Positions 1 through 11,150 of a DNA stretch of 64,000 nt are shown piece by piece. The position numbers and the translations under genes are program-made. Source of the DNA: Ceriagrion tenellum (Eukaryota; Arthropoda; Insecta; Odonata; Coenagrionidae); contig OY720639.1 of the NCBI GenBank assembly GCA_963169105.1, forward strand, positions 85,976,593-86,040,592, given 5' to 3'. Position 1 is the first letter of the stretch. Every line of letters begins with the position of its first letter. Below the pieces are notes generated by a model, which saw only the letters and a program-made list of their open reading frames with translations, searched no databases and was not told the origin of the DNA.

Positions 1-1213
1 TGTGTAGAATACATTCACCTGTCTTCTTTATTATTTAGTACGTATACATTAACTTGCTCGTTTTCTATTCACTTCATGGCTCACTCTCTGTCGTGTCCCG
101 CGACGCATGCGGTCGCGTGATCAGTATCGGTGTCGTTCTGGTCGTTGGCTCATTGGAACGACGATAAAATACGCAAAAAAACCAACGTAAATTTTGGGTA
201 AGCCGAGCTTGATGCCCCATCATTAAGTGACAAATTGGACAATTTTCATTGATTTGAGTGTTGGGCCGATTCATCTACTACTTCGTTCATTTTTCTCAGA
301 GCATTAAAAAAAAGTCACGGCCACCGTTACTCTTCTGTTCGGCATCCTATTCGATCACATTTTTGTACCTGTGCTATCGCCATTAGGCCGTGCAACTTGG
401 GAAATATGGGTCAGATGCATAATCTCTCCCCTACGGTAGAAGGTCCATTGCTCTCGACGCGACGTTTCCTGACGAAACGGATTGGTACGGTGACTTTTAA
501 CTTTCCGTCGTCTTCCCGTCATGGAGTTGTGTAATACGATTTGTGGTGTAACAGCGTCGAAAGATAACTGTTTTGCAATCGGATTTATAAACTATTGCGG
601 AGGTTAATTAATTGTTATCATATATAATAAAAATATAAATTATCGGAAAAAATGCTGACAAATGTCGCTCCATTTATGTTAACTATGGTTCATGGTAAAG
701 TTATAGAGTGAAATGGATAATCTAGAACTGAATTCTTAAATTAATGCTGAAGTAAAGCTCTCCTCTTATTGACTGACGTCACCGTCTCGTCACGGAAAAG
801 TTAAGCCTTTGGCAAGGCTCCCTCGTCGTCTGTTTATGGCGAGGTCAACGTCCGGCCACAGCAATCGACTGGTTAACTTGTGACGTCAGATTACTTTCCC
901 CACAAAATTTTTCTGTATGTTTAGCATTGGCTTTGCATTTTTTGGATAAGAACGCATTGGTAACCAATTCGTCGTGATCGTTATGCTTTGCGAGTCCACA
1001 AGCTTCGCCTCGTAAACTGCCAACAAACTCCGTGAAAGGCACCGTCCGCTTCCGTCGCGTCAGTGAACGTTGATTGTAATCCCGGCCTTAATTTAAGCGA
1101 CAACGGTTAAAGCGAGCTTACAACTGTAAGTTAATTGCACAACTTCTAGCAAGCGTTTTACGATGTAAATATCTGGTGTAAATGGCTCTGCAAGTCCACT
1201 TGTAGAAGTATTT
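1..1213. other. No gene recognised
   Basis: AT-rich sequence with many stops in all frames. No domain, RNA gene or terminal inverted repeat was recognised. The short open frames at 74-274 and 845-1042 have no recognisable motif and are treated as chance. Confidence 0.6.
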
Positions 1214-1791
1214 TTAAGGTGGTTCATCCGAGAAAGGACGTTTCTTTTCATAAATTCAACATTATTATTACGATATTACAATGTAACCTTTCAGTATCAT
1301 TTTACTTATGGATTCTTATAGTAAAATATGTCCTCTATTAGGTATGAACGACAATATGTTACCTTTCCGTGCTATTTACCTTTTGCATGGGAAATAGTTT
1401 GTGTATGCATTCCAGAGAGAAACCTTATTTAACAATGAGGGATTTTTAACTCCTAGATCTTAAAAAAAAATTAACAGTGTGTAGTTTAAATGCTTTCTCG
1501 ACTATTTTTGAGAATAAATCATATTGTCTCCGCAGTAATTTTTTTCAGAATCGCAAAAAACCCTTTGTGAAGGTATTTTAAACGTACCGCGTGAAAAAAA
1601 TGAGTCAAATTGAAGACTTATGTTGATATTTTTATTAAATTTTCAGAATTTCAGTCAAATAAAAGTACTGTAGTGCACCATTGATAATGCAATATTTAAT
1701 TCATGCTTCCTACATCTGCCGAAATTAAAACGTATAATTGGAATGTAGTCTCGATTTTGACTAGGAAACTATCTCGCAGAAACTACCTTAA
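1214..1791 (+). mobile_element. TTAA-flanked MITE, copy 1 (piggyBac-like target site)
   Basis: The element starts TTAAGGTGGTT and ends AAACTACCTTAA, so the ends are inverted repeats flanked by TTAA on both sides. The interior matches three other copies (29376-29928, 49863-50525, 54290-54852). Shared internal marks are CATGGGAAAT, TCTAGAGAGA-like, and a run ending AAATGAGTCAA. No transposase frame is present, so it is non-autonomous. TTAA target duplication is known for piggyBac elements; assigning this family to piggyBac is inference. The left end of this copy is the most diverged of the four. Confidence 0.8.
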
Positions 1792-3074
1792 ATGTTGTGG
1801 GTATACCTGAGTACGAACTTGGTCCGCAAGTGAGCTCCTCTCTGCCTGACCGACTTAGCTGACATCTCACTGGGTCAATGAACCGCAACAGTTTACGGGC
1901 TGTCCGCTTATGACCCCTCCCCCCCCCCCAACCGCTCCTCTTATTTCCATTGATTGCTCCCGTTGACGGAGTTCCCCTCGATATTAACTGAACTGAATGC
2001 CTTTAATGACAGTTCTCCCTCGATGGGAGTTTGCGGCTTTCGTTTTTCAACTCCTTTCACCTTTCTCTCCACGCGCTGTTACCCCGCGTCCACACATTAA
2101 ACCACCCGCCAACCCCCCCTGTCTCCATCCTTCACCTTGTCTTACTGCGAGGTTTTATTTTTTGCGTTTTTGTGTTTAATTAAATGAGTGACAGCCGCTC
2201 AAGGGCATCTTGCCTCGAGGCATTTCGCGCTGTTAAAGGCTGTTGCTCCGCTGTGTGATGACTTTCCTCCTGCCGAATTGCGGCCGTGAAATTGTGGGAA
2301 ATGTATAAATTCCGTGTTTGTAAGATGCAAGGGAATGCATAAATAGAAATTTATTTGCTAATTCCACTTTAAAAGAGTTATATAGTGAAGAATAGCTGTG
2401 TTAGATTGTTCTGCCAATCAACTGTTGTTCCTTCACCTCTTACGTAATGGCTGGTTACAAAATAAACCACTAGCTGTATTTAATTTGAGTGCATCAGGCT
2501 TGAGTTTTGGCTTTGTTCCACTTTGAATAGTAGCTCTTCGTACTTTTTTTACGCGGACGTTTTCGTGGGCTTTGGCTTGTTTTATTTATTATTTTTAAGA
2601 CTGTCACCATGATAAGGCCAGAAGATGCCTCTCCAAGGTGATTCCGGTCACAGTTTTAATTAAAAATGTGGCACATCCTAGTGTTATTATTCAAAATGGA
2701 TATCTAATTGTCTTACCTCATCAGTATATGATACATCATATTAATATATGAATGTGAAGTTATAGTCAATTTGTTAGGCATCACGGAAACAAATCAGTAA
2801 AGTATTACCACGAGAAAAATCTATCATATTATGTAATTATGTTAGGTAAGAAATATTTCACGTGAAATTCCGTACTTTATATGAAAATAAGGATTAGAAG
2901 AAAATAACAACAAAGCTTTCATTTCATTCCTCCTGCGAATGGTTTTGGCAAATACAATTGGAATAATAATTCGCTGTCTCTTCCAGTCATTATAATTAAA
3001 TGGACATGTCAAATTTTTAGATACAACATCTGTTGCTATTGCTTGATGCTTTACGTGGGGAGTGGACTCGATAA
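1792..3074. other. No gene recognised; CT-rich islet at 1900-2170
   Basis: A GC- and C-rich islet with a run of ten or more C residues near 1918 gives a short open frame (1997-2179) of low complexity. The rest is AT-rich. No element ends were recognised. Confidence 0.55.
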
Positions 3075-3181
3075 ATGAGAGAGATTATTGTCTGCGCACT
3101 TGTCCAGCTGGCCCTTGGTTCGCGTTTCGATGTCAGGTCCAGACGGATTTTTTTTCTCGTGACAATTCTATACTATATCTG

Positions 3182-3978
3182 CGCATTCCAGGTGGCATCA
3201 GATCGCGCAGCTAAGGGCGAAATCGTGAATTATTTCCCCTTGCTTTCTTCAATGTACTCATTTTGCGCCAAAACGGCGAATTTTCTTGGTGTTCGTTTCA
3301 GACCCATGCGCAATGAAGTGCACATTGGAAGCGAAATCTATGCATTTCAGGTGGCATCAGATCGCGCAGCCATGGGCGAAATCGTGAATTGTTTCTCCTT
3401 GCTTTCTTCAATGTGCTCATTTTGCGCCAAAACGGCGAATTTGCTTGGTGTTCGTTTCAGACCCATGCGCAATGAAGTGCACATTGGAAGCGAAATCTAT
3501 GCATTTCAGGTGGCATCAGATCGCGCAGCCATGGGCGAAATCGTGAATTATTTCTCCTTGCTTTCTTCAATGTGCTCATTTTGCGCCAAAACGGCGAATT
3601 TATTTGGTGTTCGTTTCAGACCCATGCGCAATGAAGTGCACATTGGAAGCGAAATCTATGCATTTCAGGTGGCATCAGATCGCGCAGCCATGGGCGAAAT
3701 CGTGAATTGTTTCTCCTTGCTTTCTTCAATGTGCTCATTTTGCGCCAAAACGGCGAATTTGCTTGGTGTTCGTTTCAGACCCATGCGCAATGAAGTGCAC
3801 ATTGGAAGCGAAATCTATGCATTTCAGGTGGCATTAGATCGCGCAGCCATGGGCGAAATCGTGAATTATTTCTCCTTGCTTTCTTCAATGTGCTCATTTT
3901 GCGCCAAAACGGCGAATTTATTTGGTGTTCGTTTCAGACCCATGCGCAATGAAGTGCACATTGGAAGCGAAATCTATG
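3182..3978 (+). repeat. Minisatellite, five tandem 159-bp units
   Basis: Unit boundaries marked by TGCATTTCAG recur at 3341, 3500, 3659 and 3818, exactly 159 bp apart, with a slightly diverged first unit from 3182. Because 159 is 53 codons, one frame stays open through all units and gives a 312-residue repetitive frame (3075-4013). Units 2 and 4 share one set of variants and units 3 and 5 share another, so the array has a 318-bp dimeric higher-order period. The translated unit is rich in Cys, Phe and Met and has no recognised domain. Confidence 0.95.
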
Positions 3979-6072
3979 CCCGCTGCCCCAGCGAAAGAGA
4001 AAAAGTTCTGTGAAAATTCAATGAATGAAAAGCGCCATTATATTTGCATTTCGTTACTTGGACAATTACGTATCATCGGAAAGGGGTGGAAGATGGGGAA
4101 CGAATTAATTATATCAACCACGGATGCAGATAGATCGGTAAAAGGGTTTCCCTCTAATTTAGGAGGACGGTGAATCGAGAAAGTTCCTCAATAGCATTTT
4201 CATTTTTCGCAATATTTCGTCGGCCCATCATCAAGCCATTCAAACTGCACCCGTAATTGGCTTTTACAGCTATCCTCTCTTTTCCAAAGGCAACTGAGGA
4301 ATTTTTACTTTCGCGATAGTTTTTTTTAACTATCAAATTGTATTAACTCTTATCTTTATCGGAAATAGGATTATAGTCATCCATGTTTCTTCCGTCAAGC
4401 CAAATTATTAGCAAAAGTATGTAAATTATGCTAAAGAACTCAGCTGAATGGTACTGGAGTTATTCCTAATGTAGCTAACGTATTTATTCAATGTAAATTG
4501 TTAAATTACATTTTATACACCAGTCTCATGCTCAGGACGTGAAAATCTCTATATTTTTTCGTTGCCAACTCAGAATTGCAGTAATTTCCGAACGACATTG
4601 CTTAACAAGCATAAGCGTATGCATTAAATGTTCTATTAGTTCTAAAGTTGTTCTTTAATGAAGGCATTATTGACCTTTTGGTAGACTGTCCGTTAAAGAT
4701 AGAGAGATCATAGTGGATTACTAAACTACTCCTTTTTTCGCGTTTGGAAAACCTTATTGAATGAAATTGTTATGAGATGCGAAACGTTATATGTACATAT
4801 TCAAATTGTTGCGACAGTTTAATGACGCCATATTCCAAGTGATTCCACCCTAAGTCGGAAGAACGGCCGCTCGACTCTGTCGCAACATCGTGAAAGTATA
4901 AGTAGCGTCGAAAAATTACTGCGGTAAATTAAAAACATCAAATCGACCTTAACATGAACTGCAAAAATTAATTCAAGAAGTCCCTTAGTAAATAAATAAC
5001 TCAAGAACATTGATACTGTATGCACTTCCTTAGCAACCGTATGTCTTCAGCATCGCTTTTAAATACTCCATTCATCTTGCGCTTTCTTTATGGCATCAAA
5101 ATCCTAGATATTTTGTAACTACCATTTTCATTTATTTTGATTAGAGGCTCTGTAGGAAAATGTAATATTAGTTAATTTTAACCAAAATGTTGATTTCATT
5201 TATAATTCTCTCTTTATATATTTTTATCGTATATAATTTTATTTATAATTCTAATTTATAATTTATTATTCTCAATCGCTTTTTCAATCAATAGCTTTGT
5301 TATTGTCAAGCATCAAAACCACATTGTATTGAATTATTTCCAGAACTTTTCACAGCAAAGATCTGAAAAAATGGCTGTTATACTAATTTCGCAATTACAC
5401 TCTTTTCCTAAATTTCCTAAACGCACAACTTAGCTCCCGATATATCAACATTTACGCCGGCCCCTCCCCCCGGCCATCTTATTCTCTACGTTTGTCCCCT
5501 GATCCTCCCAGAACGAAATCCCGTCTTCACTACCAGCATGGAATTACTGTTATCCACCGCATATTTCTCCCTACTTTCGCTCAAGCCCATTGCATTGGCT
5601 GTCATTCTTGGCAAAAAATCTTAAAAGCTCTCCTCCCATCCCCAACGCCGCTATTCCCAGCCCGCTTTCGGACGCGCATAAACAGTCAATCAAGGCCAAA
5701 CCAAATCTCCCTTTCTCTCCCATCTCTCTACCGCCGCAGCCTCCGGGAAATCTTCCTTCTAATGATCCCTGGAAAGAGATGCGGTCCCACCCAATTCTCA
5801 GCATCGTCCCTTTAGGCCTCGTTTCCGGTCTTCTCTTCCTAAATCGAAAGCATTCCTCGTGTAAATGAAAAAATAAACCTATCCCGTCTTTCCTCTCTTC
5901 CATTTAGTAGTATTCCAATGCCAATATTAAATAAGTTTCGATTTATCTCTATCATCTCAGGCTTAACTTTGTGGAAGTTCATTTTCATATGTTTCGATTT
6001 ATAAAAAAAAACTATGTTAATCTCTCATCAACCCTTGTATGCGTTTGAGTTATTACAATTACCTGTGTCGTG
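3979..6072. other. No gene recognised; CT-rich islet at 5450-5900
   Basis: Mostly AT-rich unique-looking sequence. A pyrimidine-rich islet at 5450-5900 gives overlapping open frames on both strands (107, 110 and 92 residues) without recognisable motifs. Near 5970 there is a CTTTGTGGAAGTTCA motif, also seen beside the hammerhead-like elements at 22735 and 30065, so a fragment of that element type may lie here. Confidence 0.45.
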
Positions 6073-6234
6073 CTAAACGGAAATTAAAATACACTTTGTA
6101 TAGGTTCACTAGATGGGTTTATTAGGAACGACCATGGTTTCGTCACATAATGACATCTTCATAATGACAACCTGAACACCTATACAACCTGACAACCTGA
6201 ATCCTATACAAAGTATATTTTAATTTCCGTTTAG
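6073..6234. mobile_element. Short fold-back element with hammerhead-like loop
   Basis: The left arm (6073-6104) begins CTAAACGGAAATTAAAATA and the right arm (6203-6234) is its inverted copy with about one mismatch in 32 bp. The loop of roughly 100 bp holds several ACAACCTGA repeats and, on the minus strand, a GTGACGAAACCATGGTC segment with a GTCA/TGAC hairpin. That is the 3' half of a hammerhead core. No coding capacity. Confidence 0.8.
6129..6163 (-). ncRNA. Degenerate hammerhead ribozyme-like motif
   Basis: Minus strand: ATGAAGA (first core base changed from C), stem II GTCA/TGAC, GAAA, short stem III ACC/GGT, and C at the cleavage position. Stem I is not evident, so activity is unlikely. 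It is listed because the same layout recurs at 7745, 22805, 30143, 43351 and 59892. Confidence 0.3.
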
Positions 6235-7690
6235 TATGGAGAGGTTTCACAAAGTTATCTTTTCGGTATATAGTATTCTGTATATAGTATTCCAAAGCAA
6301 AGGCCTGAAGTTTTTAGTTATATTTTGGAAACCTGTGTCGTGGATGGTAGTGTGTCAACTTTCTGTAATTGTGCATTCAAGCGTAACTTGGAAAAGGAAA
6401 TGCGCTGTTAATTGAGCCAATTTTTAAAAAACTATGTCAAGCGATCGTTTGTGTGGGTGTCCCTATTGGTGTTTAATATGTTACCCACCTAATGAAAACA
6501 CAAGTAAAATATTTCTACATTTGATCAGGACTTGGATGTTGGCTTAGGAGCTTAATGACAAACAGTTTTGAGAATATAAAATCGGCGGCGAGACCAGCAT
6601 TAATTATTATTTTTTCCTTTTGTTTGTTATCAATGAACTATAACCAGTTATATTTATATTCAACGGGAAAAAGAAAAACGTTACAAATCGGATTAAAACA
6701 AACCTTTCAACGTGACGTGCAAAATGCATATACCATGAATGAGCCATGAAGAGAGGTTGGTGTGGAAAATAACGTAGCTTATATCTGACTATGATTCTCC
6801 TATTTATCTATTGACCGAATGCATATAGAGCTCACTCCTATTGCTTAGGAAATTAAAATTTACACTGTTGAATTGGCGAAAGAAATGGATGATTTTCAGC
6901 TGAATTTTAAGAAAAATGTGTAGTACATTGTAAAATCGAGTAATAAATACAGAAGAACCTCGCTTAACCAAAATATGAAGGGCGGAACCGTTTCGTCTAA
7001 TCTGTTTTTTTTTCGAGTGATCGATGGTTGATGCACAAAGGTTCATTTGGTAGAAGTTATTTACAAAATATTTTTTTTAAACTTTGATTATATTGCCAAA
7101 ACCGATAACTGTGCATCACGGAGACTCTATTCTTGAATGATCGAAACTTTTCTTCTGCAAGTTTTCTTCTTCACGGTTGCGGACTGCCTTATCTCTCCAA
7201 CTCTTGCTGTGCTTGTTCATAGTTTCGGTTAACCCTGGTTTCCGCTTGTCTGGGTTCCTCTGTACTGCATTTTTTCAGAGATTCAAGTATGATTTTTAAA
7301 AACCGTGGATCTTTAGTGAAGGTAATAAAAAATAAGCACAAAAATATTCACCGAGTTATCCCATACTTGTCCAAAAGTTAACAGATAAGGAGTTGGAGGT
7401 ACCCCTTCAAATTGTTTTCCACGGTTTTTTTACTCTTTTTCTGTCGGTTTTACCTTCTAAAATCCATCGGGTTGCAAAAATTTAAACCTTCGGTTTTGTT
7501 TTATGAGGTAAATTTCAACGCGGTGTTGGAAATCGTGTCCTAATGGCTTATTAGGTGAGCACGCATGATTAAAGTTTGGCAACGGCCCGTACCGTTCACT
7601 GAATGTTAGGTGTTATATTGTTGCTTATAATTACGCCTATAACCTCAAGCCTCTCACGAATTCTGGAACGATTTTCATGTGATTCCAAGG
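6235..7690. other. No gene recognised
   Basis: AT-rich sequence. Short frames at 6555-6749 and 6804-7046 have no recognisable motif. Nothing further supported. Confidence 0.55.
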
Positions 7691-7861
7691 CATTGTGAAT
7701 GAAAAGGTAATGCTTTGTTTGTCCGCATGAATTAGATATAGTACTGCCATGGTTTCGACTTTTCGTCATCTTCAGGTTAAGTTCGACGTAAAGTCGAAGA
7801 CATGGTCGCACTGTATTAAATTCATGTGGAAAAACAAAGCATTACCTTTTCATTCACAATG
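7691..7861. mobile_element. 171-bp fold-back (inverted dimer) element
   Basis: Two 77-bp arms (7691-7767 and 7785-7861) are inverted copies. The outer 30 bp, beginning CATTGTGAATGAAAAGGTAA, is identical and the inner part has about a dozen differences. The spacer of about 17 bp contains CTTCAGGTTAA. Each arm carries the 3' half of a hammerhead-like motif: GTCGAAACCATGG on the minus strand and GTCGAAGACATGG on the plus strand. It looks like a head-to-head dimer of a small ribozyme-bearing unit. Confidence 0.85.
7745..7780 (-). ncRNA. Hammerhead ribozyme-like motif in fold-back
   Basis: Minus strand: intact CTGAAGA (fits CUGANGA), stem II GAC/GTC, GAAA, stem III ACC/GGC, then A and GTAC. The 3' stem I strand GTAC matches the GTAC/GTAC stem I of the motif at 22805. 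The matching 5' strand is missing, apparently lost where the two arms join, so this copy should not cleave. Confidence 0.4.
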
Positions 7862-8386
7862 ATCAGTAAATTCCACAGAGTCACGCCGGAAACCACAAAC
7901 TTGATACCAAAGCATACTAGCTCGACATCTTATTGGCCACTCGTTCTGGATGCCGTTACCCCGATCAAACAAACCCTTGAGATCATTACCGAGCAAAGTT
8001 TGGAGGTAAATTTTAGTGTGCCTGGACGATTCCATGACCTGGATACGTGAACCCCAAGATGTGAAGCCAAGGGAATATCGGAGAAAGCAGCTTATGCTAA
8101 TGACAATGACGACTTGGACTCAGGTGTAAAAAAAATTGGCAGGTTTTTGCGCCGCTGACTTTCACCTGACGGCCACCACCGCAAAACATTCAACTGGCCA
8201 CCAATTCTGAGTCATAGGCTCCAAGGGTTTTTCGGGCGCTAAGTGAAAACCTCCGGAGGGTGTTTAGATCGATTTCCCTGCCTTTCGAGGAGGTTCGGAC
8301 GCGACTGATCTAGTCGCAACAAACGCTAACAATATTTTAATTTGTGCATCAGGAAAAAAAGGACAACCTGCATTCACGGATAAAAT
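7862..8386. other. No gene recognised
   Basis: The 74- and 61-residue frames near 7826-8050 overlap on opposite strands and show no motif. The stretch 8130-8330 is somewhat GC-richer. Its ends were not defined. Confidence 0.4.
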
Positions 8387-9028
8387 ATGAATATATTTAA
8401 AAGTCGTGTGATATTAGTGAGAAGCACAAGAAATTGTCTGAGCGAAACAAAGATAAACGGAGGAGAAATAAACATGCTCCGCTTCGCAGATGATATCGCA
8501 GTCATAGCTGAAAATTGCGATGATCCTCAAAGGTCACTAAACGTAGTGGACCAAGTTCTCCATGAATACGGAAGGAAAATAAACACTACCTACACAAAAA
8601 GCCTGGTATGCGGAAAGGAGAAGCTGAATGTAGAAGTCACCCTAAGGGGAAAGAAATTAGAGCAATTGGATACCTTCACCTGTCTCGGAAGTACCATCAC
8701 GTGGGATTGAAGACGTATAGCAGACATCAAGCAGAGAATATTCCAAGCTATTAAGGCGTTAATGGGAAAAAGACAACTGTTGTGCCCAAAGAAGATAGGA
8801 CTACAAACCAGAAAACGGTATGTGAAAATATTCGTGTGGATCGTGGCACTCTACGGATCGGAATCATGGACCATTGGAAAAGCTGACCAGAAAAGAATAG
8901 AAGCATTCAAAATCTGGTGCTGGAGGAATATGCTGAAGATAAAATGGATGGACAAAATAAGAAATGATGAAGTGTACAGAAGAGTAGAAGAGGAAAGGAC
9001 CATGGAATACCATTCAGTAAAGAAGTAA
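8387..9028 (+). pseudogene. Reverse transcriptase C-terminal remnant, RTE-like
   Basis: The frame from 8387 contains FADDIAVIAE at about residues 33-42, the catalytic F/YADD motif of reverse transcriptases. The motif YGSESWTI follows, then EAFKIWCWRNMLKIKW, a pattern common in arthropod RTE-type proteins. One in-frame TGA at 8708-8710 breaks it; the same frame continues through 8762-9028. A CGA-to-TGA change at a CpG would explain the stop, but that is inference. Past 9028 the frame runs through more stops into KELTLDKEGWRATVNQS-like residues. The endonuclease and most of the RT domain are missing, so it is not functional. Confidence 0.88.
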
Positions 9029-9257
9029 AAGATAGATTGGACACACCCCGATATACAATGGGTTTTCGAAGAACATAATTGAAGTTAAAATAGAGGGAAA
9101 AGTCCCCGGAGGAAGATCTAGGAATAAGTTCATGGACTAAATAAGGAGAAAGTACATAGGAAGCGATACCAGGATGTAAAGGAACTAACATTAGATAAGG
9201 AAGGATGGAGGGCTACAGTCAACCAATCTTAAGATTGAACAGCCAATGATGATGATG
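8387..9257 (+). mobile_element. RTE-like LINE family 1, 5'-truncated copy
   Basis: Decayed 3' part of a non-LTR retrotransposon covering the end of the reverse transcriptase and the C-terminal region, ending in a GATGATGATG simple-repeat tail near 9245 as RTE elements often do. The last ~180 bp match the 3' ends at 10098-10440, 32281-32475 and 44620-45105 (minus strand), including GATTGGTTGACTGCAG read on the other strand. Upstream of 8387 the element is truncated. Confidence 0.9.
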
Positions 9258-9384
9258 TGATATAAGTGCAAGTTTGTCAACGAGTATGTATTCTTAAACG
9301 ATCACTTTTCCATCCTTAGGAACCGAGTGAATGAGAGTCGAACATCTCGAATGTAAATAAAATGTAGCGCGCTGCCGCTGAGGT

Positions 9385-9610
9385 AGGTGGGAGGGGAGGA
9401 GGAGAGATTAAAATTGTATTTTAAAGATGTGTCTAATGTTTGTTTCTCGCTGTTTTTCTTAAAATGACCCATGATGCGTGGAAAGAAAGAATTATTATTG
9501 TACCTATCATCCTTGTATTTTGTTTCTCATATTTTGACGCTTCTAGGGGTAAAATGCGAGGTTAAAATAATATCCACTGAGTCTTCCTGAAGCTCGTTCA
9601 GTTAAATATT
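9385..9610 (-). mobile_element. LINE family A fragment, highly diverged
   Basis: The order of short matches (GCGTGGAAAGAA, a TACCTATC run, GACGCTTCTAG, then a CTGAAGCTCGTTCAGTT segment) parallels the better-preserved minus-strand copy at 57490-58080. Individual matches are weak; the call rests on their order. Confidence 0.5.
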
Positions 9611-10097
9611 TCTATTGAGGAACTACCTGCGCTTCAACGAACTGTTTTCTTAAGATACCTGTAATTAGTGAATTTCGGCATAGTGCTGCGTTATATATAG
9701 TTTTTATGTTCTATGTGTATAATTCTTTGGGTGAAATCTCGTACGAAAAAGCGTAAAACCGTAGCTTTCACTTCGTAACGAAAGCCAGTGTTTTTCTCCC
9801 CATCCTCCATTACTTTTCGGGAGGACTTGATATCATGATGTTTATCGAACTGAGGGAAGGGTATAACTACCTTCAGGATATAAACTTTTAACATTGTAAA
9901 TTAAATCCCTAATTTTGAAGTCGTTTATTTTAAGAAATTTGGAAAAATGATAAACAGCAGAAGTTTCCCTTGGCAACGTTGCAACATTCATCGCAGTGTG
10001 TGCTCCAAAGTAAACAAGAAGTCTGTTATTCTAACCTAATTACTCGTGTTATATTATCGATGACCTTAGCCGAAAAAAAATTTTTTTTTGTGTTAGT
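9611..10097. other. No gene recognised
   Basis: AT-rich sequence with a 67-residue frame at 9691-9894 that has no motif. A 9-A/10-T run lies at about 10073-10089 next to the 3' end of the minus-strand RTE-like copy. Confidence 0.5.
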
Positions 10098-10425
10098 TCA
10101 ATCCTAAGATTGGTTAACTGCAGCCCTCCACCCTTCCCTATCTAATGCTAGTTCCCTTACCTCCTCGTATCTCTTCCTATGTATTTTCCTCTTTATTAGG
10201 TCAATAAACTTATTCCTGGGTCTTCCTCTGGGGACTTTTCCCTCTATTTTACCCTCAATTACGTTCCTCACAAACCAATTGTGTCTCAGGGTGTGTCCAA
10301 TCCGTGGTTCTTCTTTTTCCTAAGGTGTTCCATATGGTCCTTTTTGTCTTCTATTCTTTTGTACACTTCATCATTTCTTATTTTGTACGTCCATTTTAAT
10401 TTCAGCACCCTGCTCCAGAGCCAGT

Positions 10426-11100
10426 TTTATTTATTTATTTAAAAAAATTGTTCACATACAGCAATAGCGCCAATGTATAGTAAACATATAACAAAAAACA
10501 AGAAAGAGGACAAAAACACAACAACAGCATAAAAATAAGCAACGAGAGCCCAACATGGAAAGGGGAATTATTTAATTTGTCGACAGGTGGGATATCGCTT
10601 GGGTGGTGAAATAGTTACATGGTAAATAAAAAGGATCGATAGTGTGGAGGAGTCAATTTAGGATGGGAGGCGAAATAAAGGTGAGCGCTGGGTGAGAGAT
10701 ATCCTTGGAATAGTAGAGTAGAATAATGGAGTAGAGTATGGGTGCGGGTGGATCGAGTTGGTATCCTGAAGTTGAAGAGAGAAAGCAGTTCAGGGCAATC
10801 AATGGTCGAGTTAAGGGTATGGTGGAGGAGTTTTAAATCCATTTTAAGTCTGTGGTTTTCGAGGTTAGAAATGGAAAGAGAGGACAGCACAGCGTTTGAG
10901 GACATATTACGGAAATGTGGGACTCTGTGCTTGACTATTTTGGCAAAGAAGTGAGAGATGCAATCGAGGGATTTTAGATTTGTTGGGGCTGACATAGACC
11001 AAATTGGGGAACAATATGATACTATGGGAAGGACAATTGTTGAGTAGTAGGAATGGAGTGCTATTGGATCTTTAATTTCTGTGAAGCGGAAGGCTTTTTC
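10426..11100 (-). mobile_element. CR1/Jockey-type LINE inserted in the RTE-like copy
   Basis: 5'-truncated non-LTR element on the minus strand, ending in a TAAATAAATAAA tail (TTTATTTATTTATTT on the plus strand at 10426-10440). It covers only the C-terminal coding region and a short 3' UTR. A similar TTTATTTATTTATTT tail lies at the LINE end near 58545. Target-site duplication is obscured by A-rich flanks (GAAAA before, AAAAC after). Confidence 0.82.
10615..11085 (-). pseudogene. LINE reverse transcriptase C-terminal region
   Basis: A minus-strand frame of 126 residues (10615-10995) that stays open upstream to about 11085. It contains YYSTIVLPIVSYCSPIWS, the conserved segment after the RT fingers and palm in CR1/Jockey-like proteins, followed about 60 residues on by LENHRLKMDLKLLHHTLN and CPELLSLFNFRIP, the usual C-terminal LINE pattern. 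It lacks the catalytic YADD region, so it is a 5'-truncated insertion, not a gene. The frame is still open, which suggests a fairly young insertion. Confidence 0.85.
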
Positions 11101-11150
11101 GAAGGCTTCTAGTTTTTTTCTGGTCAGCTTTTCTAATGGTCCACGCTTTA

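Larger units (their letters stand above)
10098..11150 (-). mobile_element. RTE-like LINE family 1 copy, split by another LINE
   Basis: Minus strand. The 3' part lies at 10098-10425 and a further upstream part at about 11100-11150, where GGACCATTAGAAAAGCTGAC matches the plus copy near 8870. In the intact order these parts are contiguous; here a different LINE (10426-11100) sits between GAAGCCTTCGAAAA and ACTGGCTCTGGAG. The element therefore predates the inserted LINE. Confidence 0.85.

Noticed and set aside
3075..4013. 312-residue open frame as a protein gene
   Set aside because: It is the read-through of a 159-bp tandem repeat whose period is a multiple of three; no domain, no evident signals around the start.
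5492..5903. Three overlapping frames on both strands
   Set aside because: CT-rich islet with mutually exclusive frames and no recognisable domain.
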